Assembly (NCBI GenBank): GCA_900322095.1
Contig: ONYS01000011.1
Span: 1-44,956 of the forward strand
Reading direction: 5' to 3'
Source: an uncultured Prevotella sp.
GTDB lineage: Bacteria; Bacteroidota; Bacteroidia; Bacteroidales; Bacteroidaceae
Length of the DNA: 44,956 nt
The notes beneath the pieces were generated by a model, which ran no database searches, had not been told where the DNA came from, and saw nothing but the letters and a program-made list of their open reading frames with translations. Position 1 is the first letter of the stretch; each line of letters starts with the position of its first letter. This document shows positions 43,158 to 44,956 of the stretch, piece after piece. A program made the translations under genes and the position numbers.

Positions 43158-44318
43158 ATGGATATTGAATTCGTAAGAAGTCGCTTTATCAAGCATTTTG
43201 ACGGCAAGACCGGCAGCATATATGCGTCTCCAGGCCGTATCAATCTCATTGGTGAGCATACAGATTATAATGGTGGATTTGTATTCCCGGGTGCTGTAGA
43301 CAAAGGCATCATGGCCGAGCTCAGACCCAATGGCCTGAAGACTGTTATTGCCTACTCTATCGACCTCAAGGACAAGGTTGAATTCAAAGTTGACGACCCT
43401 GTTGGACCAAGAGCAACGTGGGCTCGCTACATCTATGGAATCGTACAGGAGATGCGTAAGCTCGGCGTCGACGTGAAAGGATTCAATACGGCCTTCGCTG
43501 GCGACGTACCTTTGGGAGCTGGCATGTCATCATCAGCAGCACTGGAGAGCTGCTTCGCTTTTGCCCTTAACGACCTCTTCGGCGACAACAAAGTCTCCAA
43601 GTGGGATCTCGTCTTGGCAGGTCAGGCTACGGAACACAAATATGTGGGTGTGAACTGTGGCATCATGGATCAGTTTGCTTCTGTATTTGGTCAGAAAGGC
43701 AAACTGATGCGTCTTGACTGCCGTAGCCGTGAGTTCGAGTATTTCCCCTTCAATCCCGTTGGCTACAAGCTCGTGCTGCTCAACTCTAAGGTGAAGCATG
43801 AGTTGAAGGGCTCACCTTACAACGACCGTCGCAGATCCTGTGAGAACGTGGTTAAGGCCATTGCTGCCGCTCATCCTGAAGGACACTTCGAGACACTGCG
43901 TGACTGCACGTGGGAACAGCTCGACGAGGTACGCGCTACCGTTGGTGAGGAAGACTACAAGCGTGCTCACTACGTGCTGGGAGAGAAGGACCGCGTTCTG
44001 GCTGTTTCGGATGCATTGGAGAAAGGTGACTACGAGACTGTCGGCCAGAAGATGTATGAGACCCACGAGGGACTGAGCAAGGAATATGAGGTTAGTTGCG
44101 AAGAACTCGACTATCTCAACGACCTGGCCAAGGAGAACGGCGTGACAGGCTCACGCATCATGGGTGGCGGCTTCGGCGGTTGCACTATCAACTTGGTGAA
44201 AGACGAAGTCTACGACAAGTTCATCAAGGATGCCTGCGAGAAATTCGCTGCCAAGTATGGTCATGAGCCGGTCGTGATTCCTGTAGTCATCGGTGACGGC
44301 TCTCGCAAGATTTGCTAA
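43158..44318 (+). CDS. galK: Galactokinase
   Basis: Phosphorylates galactose at C1, the first committed step of the Leloir pathway. The 386 residues have the GHMP-kinase motifs: SPGRINLIGEHTDYNGGFVFP near the N-terminus (galactose site), GAGMSSSAALE (ATP site) and RIMGGGFGGCTINLV near the C-terminus. The catalytic arginine and aspartate are in place. Length and motifs are normal. galT and galE are not in the window. A terminator follows 20 bases after the stop. Confidence 0.97.
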   Translation: MDIEFVRSRFIKHFDGKTGSIYASPGRINLIGEHTDYNGGFVFPGAVDKGIMAELRPNGLKTVIAYSIDLKDKVEFKVDDPVGPRATWARYIYGIVQEMRKLGVDVKGFNTAFAGDVPLGAGMSSSAALESCFAFALNDLFGDNKVSKWDLVLAGQATEHKYVGVNCGIMDQFASVFGQKGKLMRLDCRSREFEYFPFNPVGYKLVLLNSKVKHELKGSPYNDRRRSCENVVKAIAAAHPEGHFETLRDCTWEQLDEVRATVGEEDYKRAHYVLGEKDRVLAVSDALEKGDYETVGQKMYETHEGLSKEYEVSCEELDYLNDLAKENGVTGSRIMGGGFGGCTINLVKDEVYDKFIKDACEKFAAKYGHEPVVIPVVIGDGSRKIC

Positions 44319-44337
44319 TCATAGTCCAAATCAGAAT

Positions 44338-44379
44338 AAAAAAGCTGCATATCCCTTTTTAGAGATATGCAGCTTTTTT
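44338..44379 (+). terminator. Terminator of the galactose operon
   Basis: A 16-base arm (44338-44353) pairs with 44364-44379, with a ten-base loop and a run of six T residues. Confidence 0.93.
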
Positions 44380-44523
44380 ATGTCAAATCGTTTACTCTTG
44401 TGCAGGCGAAGGCAACGATTTGTCGATTCACCAAAAGAGAATATACGAAAAAGGCAGAGGAAAATATCCCCTGCCTCATTCATCAGCCAAAGTTGGCTGT
44501 ATGTCTAAACATCGTAATAAGAT

Positions 44524-44956
44524 TTACTGTTTTTTATCCAAAATCGAATAAACGGAGTTATTGGAAATGTACTCCGGCACAATCTCCTTCATTTTCTTCA
44601 CGATTGCCATGGCATCAAAGGTATGGGCTATAGCAATGAGTTCGTCTATCTCTTTGGACACCTCTGCGAAATCATACTCTCTAGTCTTGGCTATACGAAT
44701 CTTATCGTTGAAGCTAGGCAATGTGTTCTCTGCATTTGAAAGTACTTCCTCATACAGTTTTTCACCATCCCGCAGACCGGTATACTTTATTTCTATATGC
44801 TTTGCACCACTGAGCAGAATCATACGATGGGCCAAATCTGCAATCTTAACGGGCTTCCCCATATCAAACACAAAGATTTCTCCTCCCTTACCATGAGTCC
44901 CGGCTTCAAGCACCAACTTGCAAGCTTCGGGAATAAGCATGAAAAAGCGAATGATA
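44524..44956 (-). CDS. Nucleotide-sugar 4,6-dehydratase, CapD/FlaA1 type (C-terminal part)
   Basis: The 3' part of a gene that runs off the right edge. In the continuous frame the visible C-terminal part begins IIRFFMLIPEACKLVLEAG and continues EIFVFDMGKPVKIADLAHRMI, KYTGLRDGEKLYEEVLS and a conserved end. These match the C-terminal domain of the WbpM/CapD/FlaA1 family of membrane-bound UDP-sugar dehydratases and epimerases used in capsule, O-antigen and exopolysaccharide synthesis. The ATG at 44940 is internal, not the start. It is convergent with the galactose operon. It may be the end of a surface-polysaccharide cluster outside the window. Confidence 0.9.
   Translation of the reverse strand, partial: IIRFFMLIPEACKLVLEAGTHGKGGEIFVFDMGKPVKIADLAHRMILLSGAKHIEIKYTGLRDGEKLYEEVLSNAENTLPSFNDKIRIAKTREYDFAEVSKEIDELIAIAHTFDAMAIVKKMKEIVPEYISNNSVYSILDKKQ

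Overview
The window reads as ordinary chromosome of a Bacteroidota bacterium, most likely Prevotellaceae (Prevotella sensu lato). The signs are: promoters of the Bacteroidota primary-sigma type (TTTG, a spacer of about 18-21 bases, then TAnnTTTG, very often TACCTTTG) in front of many genes; almost no Shine-Dalgarno sequences; the gene sets gldE/gldB, PorE-like, BspA-type LRR protein with a C-terminal sorting domain, DPP IV and galM-transporter-galK; and a GTPase-degenerate EF-G paralogue. There is no rRNA, CRISPR array, prophage or insertion sequence. Species level is inference.

Layout. 1-356: left edge with a 22-bp-periodic dyad array. 357-3574 (minus): zapB-like, zapA, rny and a small membrane protein as one operon, plus an unknown conserved gene. 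3760-5880: PorE-like type IX secretion lipoprotein, ended by a strong bidirectional terminator and followed by a 148-bp palindromic element. 6183-8191 (minus): SDR oxidoreductase and hemW. 8360-12638: EF-G2, a TPR protein and murQ. 12624-15164 (minus): B3/B4-domain protein and an LRR surface protein. 15730-18912: ligA, a Nim-like flavoprotein, trmD. 19157-20320 (minus): OmpA-family protein. 20425-21137: gene-free region with a second dyad array. 21215-21593: tRNA Gly-Leu-Leu-Gly. 21637-25489: unknown gene, ssb, gldE, phosphopantetheinyl transferase, gldB. 25482-30284: radical SAM protein, DPP IV, pseudouridine synthase, a 51-aa membrane protein, MGMT-type protein. 30548-30729: tRNA Ser and Glu. 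31117-32717: OprO/P-type porin and a histidine-rich tail-anchored protein. 32843-35026: glucosaminidase/LysM protein, folK-like, TPR protein. 35154-35372: third dyad array. 35595-40421: ABC-F ATPase, grpE, dnaJ, folC. 40538-44318: galM, sugar transporter, galK. 44524-end: truncated nucleotide-sugar dehydratase.

How the genes fit together. Most are housekeeping (division and RNA decay, replication and ligation, tRNA modification, protein folding, folate). Envelope functions are prominent: a PorE-like subunit and an LRR protein with a type IX sorting-like C-terminus suggest an active type IX secretion system, with gldE and gldB near ssb. MurQ, the glucosaminidase and PorE/OmpA domains touch peptidoglycan. 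The galactose operon is complete for mutarotation, uptake and phosphorylation.

The best candidate for something undescribed is a family of three intergenic arrays (245-329, 20837-20921, 35154-35372). All have an exact 22-bp period and the same 18-bp dyad, whose centre changes between AGCT, AATT and GGCC in a symmetry-preserving way. Other notable points are an ABC-F protein in which one composite ATP site has lost both halves while the other is intact, an EF-G paralogue without the catalytic histidine, genes whose promoter box lies only 5-7 bases before the start codon, and a 28-bp tandem duplication of an LRR gene's start region.
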